Positions 1 through 9,550 of a DNA stretch of 64,000 nt are shown piece by piece. Source of the stretch: Methylicorpusculum oleiharenae (GTDB lineage: Bacteria > Pseudomonadota > Gammaproteobacteria > Methylococcales > Methylomonadaceae); the NCBI RefSeq assembly GCF_009828925.2, contig NZ_WUTY02000001.1, forward strand, positions 2,448,492-2,512,491, read 5' to 3'. The notes beneath the pieces were generated by a model. It had not been told where the DNA came from and did not search any database. It saw only the letters and a program-made list of their open reading frames with translations. The position numbers were made by a program, and so were the translations under genes. Positions within the stretch are counted from its first letter, which is position 1. The number at the start of each line of letters is the position of its first letter.

Positions 1-1733
1 TGCCGGACGCCTGTGGCTTGTTCATCAGATGCGGTTGCAATTTCCTGCACTAGGCCGGCCGTTTTCTGAATGTTAGGCAGCACTTCATTCAACAGATTTC
101 CGGCTCTTTTGGCGATGGCTAAGCCATTATTCGCGAGCGTGCTGATTTCGTTGGCGGTTTCCTGGCTGCGCGTTGACAGCTTACGAACCTCGGTAGCCAC
201 CACGCTAAAACTGGCGCCATGTTCACCTGCTTTAGCAGCGACAATCGAGGCATTCAGCGATAACAAATTGGTTTGATAGGCGATTTCTTCAATCAAACTG
301 ATTTTGTCAGCAATTTTTTCCATTGCCGCGACTGTATCATTCACTGCTTGCCCTCCATCGATTGCTATTGCTGCTGCACCAATCGCAGCCTTTTCGGTGA
401 TTTGCGCGTTTTCATGATTGTTTTCAACAGTGCCGGTCAGTTGCTCCAGTGCGGCCCTGGTTTGTTCGATGCTGGCCGCTTGTTCGCAGGTACTTTGACT
501 TAATGTTTGAGCCGCATTGTTGACTTCCTGGGATGCTTGGGCAATATGTTCTGAACATGTACGGAGAGTGTCGATGACATCTGCCAGGCGTTTTTGCATG
601 GTGAGCATCGCTGCAAATATGCCGGAATGTTGCGACGCGTGTTCATCGGTGCGCCGGTCCAGTTGGCCCGCAGTGATTTTCGCCGTCATGGCACTGACCA
701 TTTGAGGTTCTCCCCCCAGTTGCTTGGCAATGTCTTTGCTGATTATCCAGAACAGGCTGAGTGATAATCCGCCGATTAGTAAAATGAAAATGCCGTTAAA
801 CATCAATTGGCGGGTGGCGACCTGCTGAATGCCGGCTGAAGTCGCCATAGCATCGGTGGCGATGAAGTTTTCCACCTCTTTCAATAGATCAATTTTGCCG
901 GTCTGCATCGCAAACCAGTGGCTCGCATCGACGCCAAATCCGCCTTTTTCAGCTTTGTCCAAGGCTTTACGCCGCATTGCGGCCGTTTCTTCTACCGTCT
1001 TGCCGGACAAGGTGCGCTGGAAAAAATCTTTATATTCGGCGGATGCTACAGTGGCAAACAAGTCTAAATAGGTATCCTGGAAAGCAATCAAGCTGACCAG
1101 TCTTTCATACATGCCGAGGCCAAATGCGTCCCGTGTAAACGTATTGGTTAAAACAGCGCGCTCTATGCCGGCTTGTTCCTTGCCTTTGAGAAAATTGGCG
1201 TAGGCATCCAGCTTATGGTTAATGTGAACATTGGTGCTGAACTGCGGCAGTTGCGCGATGATATCCAGATATGCGGCATTGACTCCTGAATAATAAGCGA
1301 GGGTGGCCTCTCCGGAAGCGGTTAAAGCGCTGACACCGCGGCGGATTTGATTGAGTCTGGCTATTTGGCTTTCAGCACTATCCATGCCTGCGGCAATTTC
1401 GCGGCTGAGCTTAGCATCGAATCCGCTAAGAAACTGATTCAACTTTTTGATACGGGCATCGGTGGTTTCGCGCTGTTGAACCAGTTCGGTTTTAAATTTT
1501 TGCCCGCGGCTGCCCAAATGGCCAGCCGACATCCCGCGTTCTTTTTGTAACTCATGGACCAGATCACTGACATACACCGATAAATTCGCCAGCGCAATAA
1601 TCTTCTCGGCCGATTGCATATCATCAATTTGCCGGACCATCACAAATGACGACATCAACAGCAAACCCGTAAGGGGCAATAAGGAGATTAAGGCAATTTT
1701 ATAGTTGAATTTCAACTTGTTTAGGCTAAACAT
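1..1733 (-). CDS. NIT-domain methyl-accepting chemotaxis protein (3' part beyond window)
   Basis: Reading the minus strand from ATG at 1731-1733 gives an open frame of about 577 residues running off the window start. It has a first membrane helix (about residues 10-30), then a periplasmic region whose motif QKERGMSAG is typical of NIT (nitrate- and nitrite-sensing) domains, a second helix near 308-330, a HAMP region, and a cytoplasmic methyl-accepting domain with the hairpin-tip pattern [15 protein letters not shown] and AGEHG followed by VVATEVRKL. It is expected to sit in the inner membrane and signal to CheA/CheW. It is divergent from the nitrate assimilation operon, so nitrate or nitrite is a reasonable ligand, but this is inferred from domain and context. 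The C-terminal end of the signalling domain is not in the window. Confidence 0.93.
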   Translation of the reverse strand, partial: MFSLNKLKFNYKIALISLLPLTGLLLMSSFVMVRQIDDMQSAEKIIALANLSVYVSDLVHELQKERGMSAGHLGSRGQKFKTELVQQRETTDARIKKLNQFLSGFDAKLSREIAAGMDSAESQIARLNQIRRGVSALTASGEATLAYYSGVNAAYLDIIAQLPQFSTNVHINHKLDAYANFLKGKEQAGIERAVLTNTFTRDAFGLGMYERLVSLIAFQDTYLDLFATVASAEYKDFFQRTLSGKTVEETAAMRRKALDKAEKGGFGVDASHWFAMQTGKIDLLKEVENFIATDAMATSAGIQQVATRQLMFNGIFILLIGGLSLSLFWIISKDIAKQLGGEPQMVSAMTAKITAGQLDRRTDEHASQHSGIFAAMLTMQKRLADVIDTLRTCSEHIAQASQEVNNAAQTLSQSTCEQAASIEQTRAALEQLTGTVENNHENAQITEKAAIGAAAIAIDGGQAVNDTVAAMEKIADKISLIEEIAYQTNLLSLNASIVAAKAGEHGASFSVVATEVRKLSTRSQETANEISTLANNGLAIAKRAGNLLNEVLPNIQKTAGLVQEIATASDEQATGVR

Positions 1734-2005
1734 CGTTTTCCTTCATTGAATCCCATAAATTCGAATTTTCGATTGCAGAGTGGACGATGTGGTTATGCCG
1801 GGGGGGATTAAGTCTTGTCATTCCTGCTCTGTGGGTTGGACCAGATTCCTGCGTATCAGGTAGTTGCTGCACATCGCAATGAAAATGTGATTTTTAGTAT
1901 AGAGCATTGACTTGATTTGTTAATGGTTACGGCGTTTAAACGAGACGAATGGCCTCAAATAACGCTTCTAAGAGAGTAGGTCAAATTCAGTGTAACGTTA
2001 AAAAG

Positions 2006-2158
2006 GTATCTGCTCACCCCCTCCAATTTTAGTGGATGTAGGTGGTTGATTGAAAAGGCTTCTGCAACAGGGATGTTGCAGAGAGCTACAGGGACGTATT
2101 GATGCGTCCTTTGAAATCAAGCACCTACACCCTTAATTCAAAGCGGGCGAGTAGTTAC
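2006..2158 (+). repeat. MITE family A, copy 1 (IS66-like ends)
   Basis: A 153-bp element with imperfect terminal inverted arms of about 44 bp (left GTATCTGCTCACCC, right end read on the minus strand GTAACTACTCGCCC). The interior carries two short hairpins (CTGCAAC/GTTGCAG and GGACG/CGTCC). It closely matches copies at 12874-13026 and 48634-48766. Flanks TTAAAAAG and GCTAAAAG look like an eroded 8-bp target duplication. It has no coding capacity and lies between the chemoreceptor and the nitrate operon promoter. Confidence 0.85.
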
Positions 2159-2209
2159 GCTAAAAGTTGAGAATGATGGTTTTTGGGACCGTCTTGGATA
2201 AACCCTGTG

Positions 2210-2226
2210 TGCACAAAATTGGTGCC
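2210..2226 (+). promoter_or_regulatory. NtrC-like binding site
   Basis: The 17-bp sequence TGCACAAAATTGGTGCC fits the NtrC operator consensus TGCACCA-N3-TGGTGCA with two mismatches. It lies about 185 bp upstream of the predicted sigma54 start site, a normal enhancer distance. This suggests activation of the downstream nitrate operon under nitrogen limitation. It rests on motif match only. Confidence 0.6.
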
Positions 2227-2367
2227 GGTTTTTGCTTTAATTTTGAATTTATGCACTAAACAGAGGCCATTAAATCAGCCGTCACTGTTCGCCAAGCTGT
2301 TTTTATAAACTGTTTAACTCTATGTTTTTATGAGTTAATAATTTTTAAATTAGCGATTAAATGAAAG

Positions 2368-2384
2368 TTGGCAACAGGTTTGCA
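2368..2384 (+). promoter_or_regulatory. sigma54 (RpoN) promoter of the nitrate operon
   Basis: TTGGCAACAGGTTTGCA has GG at 2370-2371 and GC at 2382-2383 with the exact 12-bp offset of -24/-12 promoters, and close agreement with YTGGCACG-N4-TTGCW. Transcription would start near 2395, just before the leader hairpins and about 130 nt ahead of the first gene. The NtrC-like site upstream supports it. Confidence 0.75.
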
Positions 2385-2400
2385 TAGTCAAGTGTAAATC

Positions 2401-2438
2401 CCCCAGTGCTGGGGTCTTAATCAAGCTCACTGTCGAGC
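2401..2438 (+). promoter_or_regulatory. Tandem ANTAR-type hexaloop hairpins (antiterminator)
   Basis: Two small stem-loops stand in tandem: CCCC-AGTGCT-GGGG (2401-2414) and GCTC-ACTGTC-GAGC (2425-2438). Each loop is exactly six bases with A at position 1 and G at position 4, the signature of RNA sites bound by ANTAR antiterminators such as NasR and NasT. They directly precede an intrinsic terminator, as in the Klebsiella nasF leader. Expected role: nitrate-dependent readthrough into the operon. The ANTAR protein is not encoded in this window. Confidence 0.75.
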
Positions 2439-2447
2439 AAACAAGAC

Positions 2448-2503
2448 AAAGGCGTCTATCGTGCGAGGTTTCCCACCTCTCTCGCATGTAGACGCCTTTT
2501 TTT
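2448..2503 (+). terminator. Leader attenuator terminator
   Basis: A long stem pairs AAAGGCGTCTA (2448-2458) with TAGACGCCTTT (2489-2499), continued inside by TGCGAG with CTCGCA, and is followed by seven T (2497-2503). It ends 23 bp before the nrtA start codon and follows the two hexaloop hairpins. It therefore looks like the regulated terminator of the nitrate operon leader, not the terminator of an upstream gene. Confidence 0.85.
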
Positions 2504-2526
2504 ATGCCACATTTTCGGAATTTCTT

Positions 2527-3927
2527 ATGAAACAGTTCAAAAATCACCTTTCCAAGCGATGGCTTACAGTTCTGACCGCTTCACTGTCTCTTTCGGTATT
2601 GACGTTTTCACCGGTAACCCAGGCTGTTGAAGGTATAGAAAAAGAAGACCTCAAATTCGGGTTTATCAAACTGACCGATATGGCACCGTTGGCGATTGCC
2701 TATGAAAAGGGCTTTTTTGAAGAAGAAGGGCTTTTTGTTCAGATCGAGGCACAGGCCAACTGGAAAGTGCTTTTAGACCGGGTTATCAACGGCGAATTGG
2801 ACGGGGCCCATATGCTGGCCGGCCAGCCTTTGGGAGCCACCATCGGTTTTGGTACGAAAGCTGAAGTCGTTACGGCTTTCAGTATGGATCTAAATGGCAA
2901 CGCAGTGACTGTCTCAAACGAGATCTGGCAGCAAATGAAACCCCATGTTCCCATGACGGATGGCAAACCTGTTCACCCGATTAAAGCCGACGCATTAAAA
3001 CCCGTTATCGACAAATACAAAGCTGAAGGCAAGGCTTTTAATATGGGTATGGTCTTTCCGGTATCGACGCATAACTATGAATTAAGGTATTGGTTGGCCG
3101 CAGGGGGCATTAAGCCGGGCTTCTATGCGCCACCTCAAGATACCAACGGTCAAATTAATGCGGATGCTTTGTTGTCGGTTACGCCGCCACCGCAAATGCC
3201 CTCGACGCTGGAAGCCGGAACCATTTCCGGTTATTGCGTCGGCGAACCCTGGAATCAGCAAGCCGTATTTAAAGGTATAGGTGTACCGGTTGTCACTGAT
3301 TATGAAATCTGGAAAAACAATCCGGAAAAAGTATTCGGTGTCAGCAAAACCTGGGCCGATAAATACCCGAACACTCATTTGGCGGTGGTCAAAGCTTTGA
3401 TCAGGGCAGCGATGTGGCTTGATGCGGAGAACAATAAAAACCGTCCGGAAGCCGTTAAGATTCTATCAGACAGCAAGTATGTCGGTGCCGATTACAGCGT
3501 TATCGCTAACAGTATGACCGGAACTTTCGAATATGAAAAAGGCGACAAACGCTCCTTGCCCGATTTCAATGTGTTTTTTCGCTATAACGCAACTTATCCC
3601 TATTACAGCGATGCAATTTGGTATCTCACTCAAATGCGCCGCTGGGGTCAAATCAACGAATATAAGTCCGACGATTGGTATATGGAAATTGCCAAACAGG
3701 TTTATCGCCCTGATATTTACATGGCTGCGGCTAAAGAATTAATCGCCGAAGGAAAGGCCAAGCCCGGCGATTTTCCTTCCGGTAGTGAAACCGGTTTCAA
3801 GCCGCCACAAACAGAATTTATCGACGGTATTGTTTATGACGGGACCAAACCTAATGAATACCTGACGAAATTCCCGATCGGGTTGAAAGCCAAACAAAAA
3901 GTGGTCGATGGAAAAATTGTTGAGTAA
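2527..3927 (+). CDS. nrtA: Nitrate ABC transporter substrate-binding protein (NrtA/NasF type)
   Basis: Periplasmic binding protein of 466 residues delivering nitrate to the NrtBCD-type importer. A Sec signal peptide is visible (charged start [11 protein letters not shown], hydrophobic stretch, cleavage near VTQA), followed by the CmpA/NrtA-type body with [16 protein letters not shown], the AHMLAGQPL segment, and the region around [12 protein letters not shown], typical of the family. A longer frame opens at a GTG at 2461, but that lies inside the leader terminator, so ATG 2527 was chosen. It is the first gene of the nitrate operon, under the sigma54 promoter and attenuator upstream. Substrate specificity is inferred from family and neighbours; bicarbonate and cyanate binders are related. 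Confidence 0.93.
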   Translation: MKQFKNHLSKRWLTVLTASLSLSVLTFSPVTQAVEGIEKEDLKFGFIKLTDMAPLAIAYEKGFFEEEGLFVQIEAQANWKVLLDRVINGELDGAHMLAGQPLGATIGFGTKAEVVTAFSMDLNGNAVTVSNEIWQQMKPHVPMTDGKPVHPIKADALKPVIDKYKAEGKAFNMGMVFPVSTHNYELRYWLAAGGIKPGFYAPPQDTNGQINADALLSVTPPPQMPSTLEAGTISGYCVGEPWNQQAVFKGIGVPVVTDYEIWKNNPEKVFGVSKTWADKYPNTHLAVVKALIRAAMWLDAENNKNRPEAVKILSDSKYVGADYSVIANSMTGTFEYEKGDKRSLPDFNVFFRYNATYPYYSDAIWYLTQMRRWGQINEYKSDDWYMEIAKQVYRPDIYMAAAKELIAEGKAKPGDFPSGSETGFKPPQTEFIDGIVYDGTKPNEYLTKFPIGLKAKQKVVDGKIVE

Positions 3928-4001
3928 TTACACACAACCCGGGTTTGAGGCAATAACGGTTTTGAGCCTGGGTTTGGATGTCGCTTCAAGAGGCAAGAAA
4001 A

Positions 4002-5018
4002 ATGAGCAATAAGTTAATCAAGTTTTTTACGATAACCGGACTGACCTGGTTTGTCCCTTTTGTAAAATTATGCTCCGGAGAAAATCCTGCCCATCAATTC
4101 AGGCAGATTTTGCAGATGATAGGGGTACCATTGCTTGCTTTCATCGTTTTTTTGGGGCTTTGGAGCGTAACGGCAGCCCGGATTCATACCAGCTTGGGCG
4201 CCATTCCGGGGCCGAGTGCGGTTTGGCATGAAGCGGGAACACTGTTGCAGGACCATTACACCGAACGTGAGAAAGCAACCCGCTTCTATGAACGCCAACG
4301 TTTAAGCAATGAGCAAAAACGGGCCAGTAATCCTGACGCCGACACCCGAGTGCGCAGCTATACGGGAAAACCGACTTACTTCGATCAGATTTTTACCAGT
4401 CTTTATACCGTCTTTGTCGGTTTTTCAATTGCCACTATTGTTGCTGTTCCGGTTGGTATTCTATGCGGCATGAATCCAGTCGTCAGAACCGGATTGAACC
4501 CGTTGATACAAATTTTTAAGCCGGTTTCTCCATTGGCCTGGTTGCCGATTGTGACGCTCGTAGTCAGTGCTCTTTATGTCAGTAATGACGACTCCTGGTT
4601 CGAAAAGGCATTTTTGACATCGGCGATTACTGTGACTTTATGTTCACTCTGGCCGACGCTGATCAATACGACCGTGGGTGTCTCATCGATTGACAGTGAT
4701 CTGGTCAATGTCGGAAAAGTGTTAAAGCTAAACTGGGGTACGCAAATCAGAAAAATCATTCTGCCTTCCGCGCTGCCCTACATCTTTACCGGTATGCGCT
4801 TATCGCTGGGTGTGGGCTGGATGGTGTTAATTGCTGCGGAAATGCTGGCTCAAAATCCGGGACTGGGCAAATTTGTCTGGGACGAGTTTCAAAACGGCAG
4901 CTCCAATTCTTTGGGCCGCATCATGGTTGCGGTATTTACGATCGGCATAATCGGCTTCATTCTGGATCGCGTCATGCAATCATTGCAAAATGCATTTTCC
5001 TTCGGCCGCCAAATTTAA
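4002..5018 (+). CDS. nrtB: Nitrate ABC transporter permease (NrtB type)
   Basis: Inner-membrane permease of 338 residues in the BPD_transp_1 family. One N-terminal helix is followed by a soluble insert of about 80 residues, then a five-helix core. The permease EAA-type loop is visible as ILPSALPYIFTGMRLSLG followed by GWMVLIAAEM. ATG 4002 has an AAGAGG Shine-Dalgarno 8 nt upstream. An in-frame ATG at 3978 lacks one and would add 8 residues. It sits between the binding protein and the ATPase gene, and 12 bp separate it from the latter. Confidence 0.92.
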   Translation: MSNKLIKFFTITGLTWFVPFVKLCSGENPAHQFRQILQMIGVPLLAFIVFLGLWSVTAARIHTSLGAIPGPSAVWHEAGTLLQDHYTEREKATRFYERQRLSNEQKRASNPDADTRVRSYTGKPTYFDQIFTSLYTVFVGFSIATIVAVPVGILCGMNPVVRTGLNPLIQIFKPVSPLAWLPIVTLVVSALYVSNDDSWFEKAFLTSAITVTLCSLWPTLINTTVGVSSIDSDLVNVGKVLKLNWGTQIRKIILPSALPYIFTGMRLSLGVGWMVLIAAEMLAQNPGLGKFVWDEFQNGSSNSLGRIMVAVFTIGIIGFILDRVMQSLQNAFSFGRQI

Positions 5019-5030
5019 TAGGGAGTCGTC

Positions 5031-6782
5031 ATGTCAGCAGTTTTACGCAGTGTCGATGTTGAGGGCCGGTTGCCAGTGGTTAATCCGGTGATCAGTCAAC
5101 ACATTCAACCGGCGATTCAATTAAAACAAATTGCCAAATCTTATGGTGAAGGACATAACAAAACCTCGGTATTAAAAGATATCAATCTCAGTATCGAGGA
5201 TGGCGAGTTTATCGCTATCGTCGGCTTTTCCGGCAGCGGTAAGACGACCTTGATTTCGATGATCGCAGGATTGATTCATCCCGATCAAGGGCAAATCCTG
5301 AAGTCCGGGTTACCGGTCAACTCACCGGGGCCGGATCGCGGCGTGGTGTTTCAGAATTATTCGCTGATGCCTTGGCTGACGGTGTTCGACAATGTCGCTT
5401 TGGCGGTTGATCAGGTTTATAAGCATTGGCCTGCCGCGCAACGCAAAGCGCAGACCGAAAAGTATATTCGAATGGTTAATCTGGGTGCGGCGATGGACAA
5501 AAAGCCGGCCGAATTGTCCGGTGGGATGCGTCAACGGGTTAATGTCGCACGGGCTTTGGCGGCCAATCCTGAAATTTTGTTGCTGGATGAGCCACTGAGT
5601 GCATTAGATGCGTTGACGAGAGGCAAGCTTCAGGACGAAATTCTGAAGATTTGGGAACAGGAGAAAAAAACCGTCATTTTAATTACCAACGATGTCGATG
5701 AAGCGATTTATATGGCTGACCGGGTAATCCCATTGAATCCAGGTCCCGGGGCTACCTTCGGACCCGAGTTCCGGGTCGGACTTGAGCGTCCCAGGGACAG
5801 AACCGAGCTGAATCATAACCCTGAATTTAAAAAATTGCGGGCTGAAATCACCCGCTATCTGATGCAGATCGGCATCGCCCAAACACAAGACACCGGGCAG
5901 GATAAAGTCGTTCTTCCCGATGTCAGGCCCAATACCAGCAATGATTGGAAGCTCGATCATTCGGCGCTAAAACCCAAGCTGGACGATAAAGAAAAACCGC
6001 GCTATCTGGAGTTTTCCAAATTGTCCAAAGTCTACCCGACTCCGAATGGTAACAGTTCGGTCAAGGTGGTTGACGGCTTCGATCTGATGATGAAAAAAGG
6101 CGAATTCATTTCAATCATCGGGCATTCCGGATGCGGAAAATCCACCGTGTTGTCGATGACGGCCGGACTTACCGGTATTTCTGAAGGCGGTATTGTTCTG
6201 GACAATAAGGAAATTGACGGAGCAGGACCCGATCGCGGAGTGGTATTCCAGGCACCCAGTTTGTTTCCCTGGTTGACCGCGTTTGAAAACGTCAGTCTGG
6301 GTGTCGATAAAGTCTATCCGCATGCGTCACAAAGCGAGCGCGACGACATTGTTGAATATTACCTGACCCGCGTGGGTTTAGCGGGGGCTCTGCATAAAAA
6401 AGCAGCCGAAATGTCCAACGGCATGCGCCAGCGAGTCGGAATTGCCAGAGCCTTTGCGCTTTCCCCCAAATTATTGTTACTGGATGAACCGTTCGGCATG
6501 CTGGACTCGTTGACCCGATGGGAGTTGCAAGAAGTGTTGATGGAAGTGTGGGAAAGAACCCATGTGACCGCGATTGTCGTGACTCATGATGTGGATGAGG
6601 CCATTCTTTTAGCCGATCGAGTTGTGATGATGACTAACGGTCCCCATGCCAAAATCGGCAAGATTGAAACCATCGATTTACCCAGGCCGCGAACCAGAAA
6701 AGCGTTACTCGACCATCCGGATTACTACCAATATCGGGAGAGTTTGCTGACTTTTCTGGCTGACTGCGAGTACACGCATTGA
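5031..6782 (+). CDS. nrtD: Nitrate ABC transporter, two ATPase domains in one chain (NrtC/NrtD-like fusion)
   Basis: A 583-residue cytoplasmic protein with two complete nucleotide-binding domains. Domain 1 has Walker [10 protein letters not shown] (about 65-73), signature LSGGMRQRV (about 162), Walker B with LLLDEP, and ITND in place of the usual switch histidine (about 220). Domain 2 has Walker [10 protein letters not shown] (about 364), a degenerate signature MSNGMRQRV (about 461) and a normal THD switch (about 519). Unlike cyanobacterial NrtC, the second half is an ATPase and not a binding-protein domain. It starts after a GGGAG Shine-Dalgarno and powers nitrate import with NrtA and NrtB. 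Gene naming is by role and approximate. Confidence 0.92.
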   Translation: MSAVLRSVDVEGRLPVVNPVISQHIQPAIQLKQIAKSYGEGHNKTSVLKDINLSIEDGEFIAIVGFSGSGKTTLISMIAGLIHPDQGQILKSGLPVNSPGPDRGVVFQNYSLMPWLTVFDNVALAVDQVYKHWPAAQRKAQTEKYIRMVNLGAAMDKKPAELSGGMRQRVNVARALAANPEILLLDEPLSALDALTRGKLQDEILKIWEQEKKTVILITNDVDEAIYMADRVIPLNPGPGATFGPEFRVGLERPRDRTELNHNPEFKKLRAEITRYLMQIGIAQTQDTGQDKVVLPDVRPNTSNDWKLDHSALKPKLDDKEKPRYLEFSKLSKVYPTPNGNSSVKVVDGFDLMMKKGEFISIIGHSGCGKSTVLSMTAGLTGISEGGIVLDNKEIDGAGPDRGVVFQAPSLFPWLTAFENVSLGVDKVYPHASQSERDDIVEYYLTRVGLAGALHKKAAEMSNGMRQRVGIARAFALSPKLLLLDEPFGMLDSLTRWELQEVLMEVWERTHVTAIVVTHDVDEAILLADRVVMMTNGPHAKIGKIETIDLPRPRTRKALLDHPDYYQYRESLLTFLADCEYTH

Positions 6783-6885
6783 CCCAATACAATGCTTGGG
6801 CATGAATAGGCATGACTACTCGCCCCATAAAATTGAAGGGGGTGAGCAGATACGAATAAGCATTCAATATATAAAGGGGATATCA

Positions 6886-8181
6886 ATGTTTTCAACAAAT
6901 ACAATGAACAGGCAGGCCCGCTTCAGCAGAACTGCCGTTTACGCAGCGACGCTGCTGGCACTTACTACGGCCAGCGCGCATGCAACGGGCATCGACGAAG
7001 CTATCGAAAACGCGTTGAAATTGGGTCAAAAAGACGGCAAGTACGGTCAGGTGACTTTCGACCTGAATTACCGCTATGAATATGCCGATACCGAAAGCAC
7101 TGCGCCCGAACCGGCACATGCCAATACCTTCCGTTTGCGTTTGGGTTACTTAACCCCTGATTTCTTTGGGTTTCAGGGTTTTGCCGAATACGAAAATCTT
7201 TATGCAGCGCAAAACGATTATAACGGTGTGACCTCAGGAGACAGGGACTACCATATTGTTGCCGATCCGGCCGATAAACACGAGCTTAACCAACTCTGGA
7301 TCAGCTTTAAAGGCATACCGGATACCTTGATTAAAGGCGGTAGGCAGCGTATCAAAATCGATGATGACCGCTTTATCGGCAACGTCGGCTGGCGACAGAT
7401 GGAAATGACTTACGATGCTGTCATGTTGACCAATACGTCCATTGCCGATTTGACGATTAAAGCCGGTTACATTGACGGGGTTCAAACGATCACGTCGCTT
7501 TATGACAAGACCGAACTGCCTTTTGTCAACGTGAATTACAGCTTGGGTAATTTGGGTAATGCCATCGCCTACGGGTATTGGTTGAAGTATGAAGAGGATA
7601 CCGCGTTATTCGGACGTTCAAGTCAAACCTACGGCATCCGGACGCTAGGTTCTCCCAAGGTTAACGACATGTTAACGCTGCATTATATTGCCGAATACAG
7701 CTATCAGACCGATTACGAGAATAATCCCACCAGCTATGCAGCCGATCGTTATAACCTGATGGGCGGCTTGACGATGTTTGGCTTAACTGCAAAAGCGGCC
7801 ATGGAGCAGCTCGATGGTTCCGGCAGTATCACGACCCCGGCAGGAAGAGGGGCCTTTCAAACGCCGCTAGGAACCAACCATGCCTTTCAAGGCTGGGCAG
7901 ACCGGTTTTTGGTCACGCCGGGCACCGGTATTCGCGATGTCAACTTTACGCTGGCCAGCACCGTTATGACGGCCAATTTGATGTTCGTCTATCACAAATT
8001 AAGCGATGACACCGGTAACGTTGATTTCGGCGATGAATACGATTTTCAGATCACCAAGGCGTTCGGTAAACATTATTCCTTATTGGCCAAATACGCTTAC
8101 TACGTTGCGGATGACAATGCCCCGCTATTTGCGCAGAACGACACTCAAAAAATCTGGCTGCAAGGCAATATTGCATTTTAA
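6886..8181 (+). CDS. Outer-membrane porin, alginate-export family, in nitrate operon
   Basis: A 431-residue beta-barrel protein with an N-terminal signal peptide ending near ASAHA. Alternating aromatic/hydrophilic segments (for example FDLNYRYEYAD, TFRLRLGYLTP) and a C-terminal strand ending WLQGNIAF with terminal Phe are typical of outer-membrane barrels. The pattern resembles AlgE-type alginate export porins. Such porins recur in assimilatory nitrate operons, so a role in letting nitrate cross the outer membrane is likely but inferred. ATG 6886 follows AAGGGGA. An upstream in-frame ATG at 6796 would bury the signal peptide and was rejected. Confidence 0.85.
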   Translation: MFSTNTMNRQARFSRTAVYAATLLALTTASAHATGIDEAIENALKLGQKDGKYGQVTFDLNYRYEYADTESTAPEPAHANTFRLRLGYLTPDFFGFQGFAEYENLYAAQNDYNGVTSGDRDYHIVADPADKHELNQLWISFKGIPDTLIKGGRQRIKIDDDRFIGNVGWRQMEMTYDAVMLTNTSIADLTIKAGYIDGVQTITSLYDKTELPFVNVNYSLGNLGNAIAYGYWLKYEEDTALFGRSSQTYGIRTLGSPKVNDMLTLHYIAEYSYQTDYENNPTSYAADRYNLMGGLTMFGLTAKAAMEQLDGSGSITTPAGRGAFQTPLGTNHAFQGWADRFLVTPGTGIRDVNFTLASTVMTANLMFVYHKLSDDTGNVDFGDEYDFQITKAFGKHYSLLAKYAYYVADDNAPLFAQNDTQKIWLQGNIAF

Positions 8182-8317
8182 TTCGTAATCGGGATGCAGC
8201 CAGGCAAAATCAGGGTGTGACGTGTTGAAATCAGCTCATTTCTCCTCGCTTCATTGGCGAAATGAGTTGAAGCGATGTCCGCGTCGCAACGAGATAGACT
8301 TGATTTCCGGAGAAACA

Positions 8318-9541
8318 ATGAAACAGAAACTGGTGGTGATAGGTAACGGTATGGCTGGCATGCGTACCGTTGAAGCGTTAATCGAAGCGGCACCTGCACT
8401 CTATGACATTACTGTCTTCGGAGCTGAACCGCACGGCAATTACAATCGGATATTATTGACACCGGTATTGTTTGGCGAGAAGCGAATCGATGAAATCATG
8501 ATTCACGATTTTGCCTGGTATCATAAGCACGGCATTACGCTTTATTGCGGTCCGGATAAAACGGTTATCGATGTCGATAGGGAAAAACAGAGAGTTCTTG
8601 CCAAGGACGGAACGCAGGCTTATTACGATAAATTATTGATTGCGACAGGCTCTGTACCGCTGATTTTGCCCATTCCGGGGCGCGATGCCGACGGCGTCAT
8701 GAGTTTCCGGGAAATTGCCGATGTCGAGGCCATGATCAAAAAATCCGAAACCAGTCAGCATGCCGTGGTCCTGGGTGGCGGTTTATTGGGTCTTGAAGCA
8801 TCCAATGGCTTGCAGCAACGCGGCATGAACGTTACCGTCGTCAATCGCGCCGGGCATTTGCTGAACCGGCAGCTCGATGATCAGGCCGGTAGCATGTTGA
8901 AGAAACAACTGGAAAGCAAAGGGCTTAGCTTTAAATTAGGCTGCACGATTAAAAATATTGCCAGCGATCAAGGTCATATCAGCCAGGTTGAACTCAGCGA
9001 CGGATCCGTGCTTCAAGCTGATCTGCTGATAATGGCGACCGGTATTCTGCCCAATATGACGCTTGCCCGGCACATCGGCTTGCACTGTGAACAAGGTATT
9101 GTGGTCGATGACAGTTTGCGTACCAGTGATCCTGCTATTTATTCTGTGGGCGAGTGCGTTCAGCATCGCGGCGAACTGTTCGGGCTGGTCGCACCGGTTT
9201 ACGAGCAAGCCAAAGTGTGCGCGCAGCATTTGGCGCATAAAAAAGCGCCGGTGTACCAAAGCCTGCAGCCTGCGACACGTCTGAAAGTGACGGGTATCGA
9301 TTTGTTTTCGGCAGGCGATTTTACCGGTGAAGCCGGTGCCGAACAGATTGTATTTATTGATCCGGCCTTAAACATTTACAAAAAAATAACCGTAAAAAAC
9401 AGCTCGATTGCCGGTGTGTTGTTGTACGGCGACACGGCCGATTCGGCCTGGTATCTGGATTTACTGAAGAATAAAACTGATATTTCATCCTTGCGTGACT
9501 GCCTGATTTTTGGACAAACGCCCTTATCCGCCGCTGCATAA
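8318..9541 (+). CDS. FAD/NAD(P)H oxidoreductase, nitrate reductase electron-transfer subunit (NasC-like)
   Basis: A 407-residue flavoprotein of the pyridine nucleotide-disulfide oxidoreductase class, similar to the N-terminal half of NirB and to NasC. The FAD-binding start is VVIGNGMAGMRTVEAL. The NAD(P)H-binding segment is VVLGGGLLGLEA (about residues 148-159), and IYSVGECVQHRGELFGL is the second FAD motif. It lacks the iron-sulfur and sirohaem domains of full NirB (about 800 residues), so it is not a nitrite reductase. It ends 9 bp before nasA, so passing electrons from NAD(P)H to NasA is the natural role. ATG 8318 follows CCGGAGA; the in-frame extension back to 8222 has no support. Confidence 0.88.
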   Translation: MKQKLVVIGNGMAGMRTVEALIEAAPALYDITVFGAEPHGNYNRILLTPVLFGEKRIDEIMIHDFAWYHKHGITLYCGPDKTVIDVDREKQRVLAKDGTQAYYDKLLIATGSVPLILPIPGRDADGVMSFREIADVEAMIKKSETSQHAVVLGGGLLGLEASNGLQQRGMNVTVVNRAGHLLNRQLDDQAGSMLKKQLESKGLSFKLGCTIKNIASDQGHISQVELSDGSVLQADLLIMATGILPNMTLARHIGLHCEQGIVVDDSLRTSDPAIYSVGECVQHRGELFGLVAPVYEQAKVCAQHLAHKKAPVYQSLQPATRLKVTGIDLFSAGDFTGEAGAEQIVFIDPALNIYKKITVKNSSIAGVLLYGDTADSAWYLDLLKNKTDISSLRDCLIFGQTPLSAAA

Positions 9542-9550
9542 GCTGTTGCC

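Noticed and set aside
2219-2237. Second sigma54-like sequence (TTGGTGCCGGTTTTTGC)
   Set aside because: GG to GC spacing is one base too long and it overlaps the NtrC-like site; the sequence at 2368-2384 has exact spacing.
2461-2526. GTG start extending NrtA upstream
   Set aside because: It falls within the leader terminator stem and would place the signal peptide inside the chain; ATG 2527 gives a normal signal sequence.
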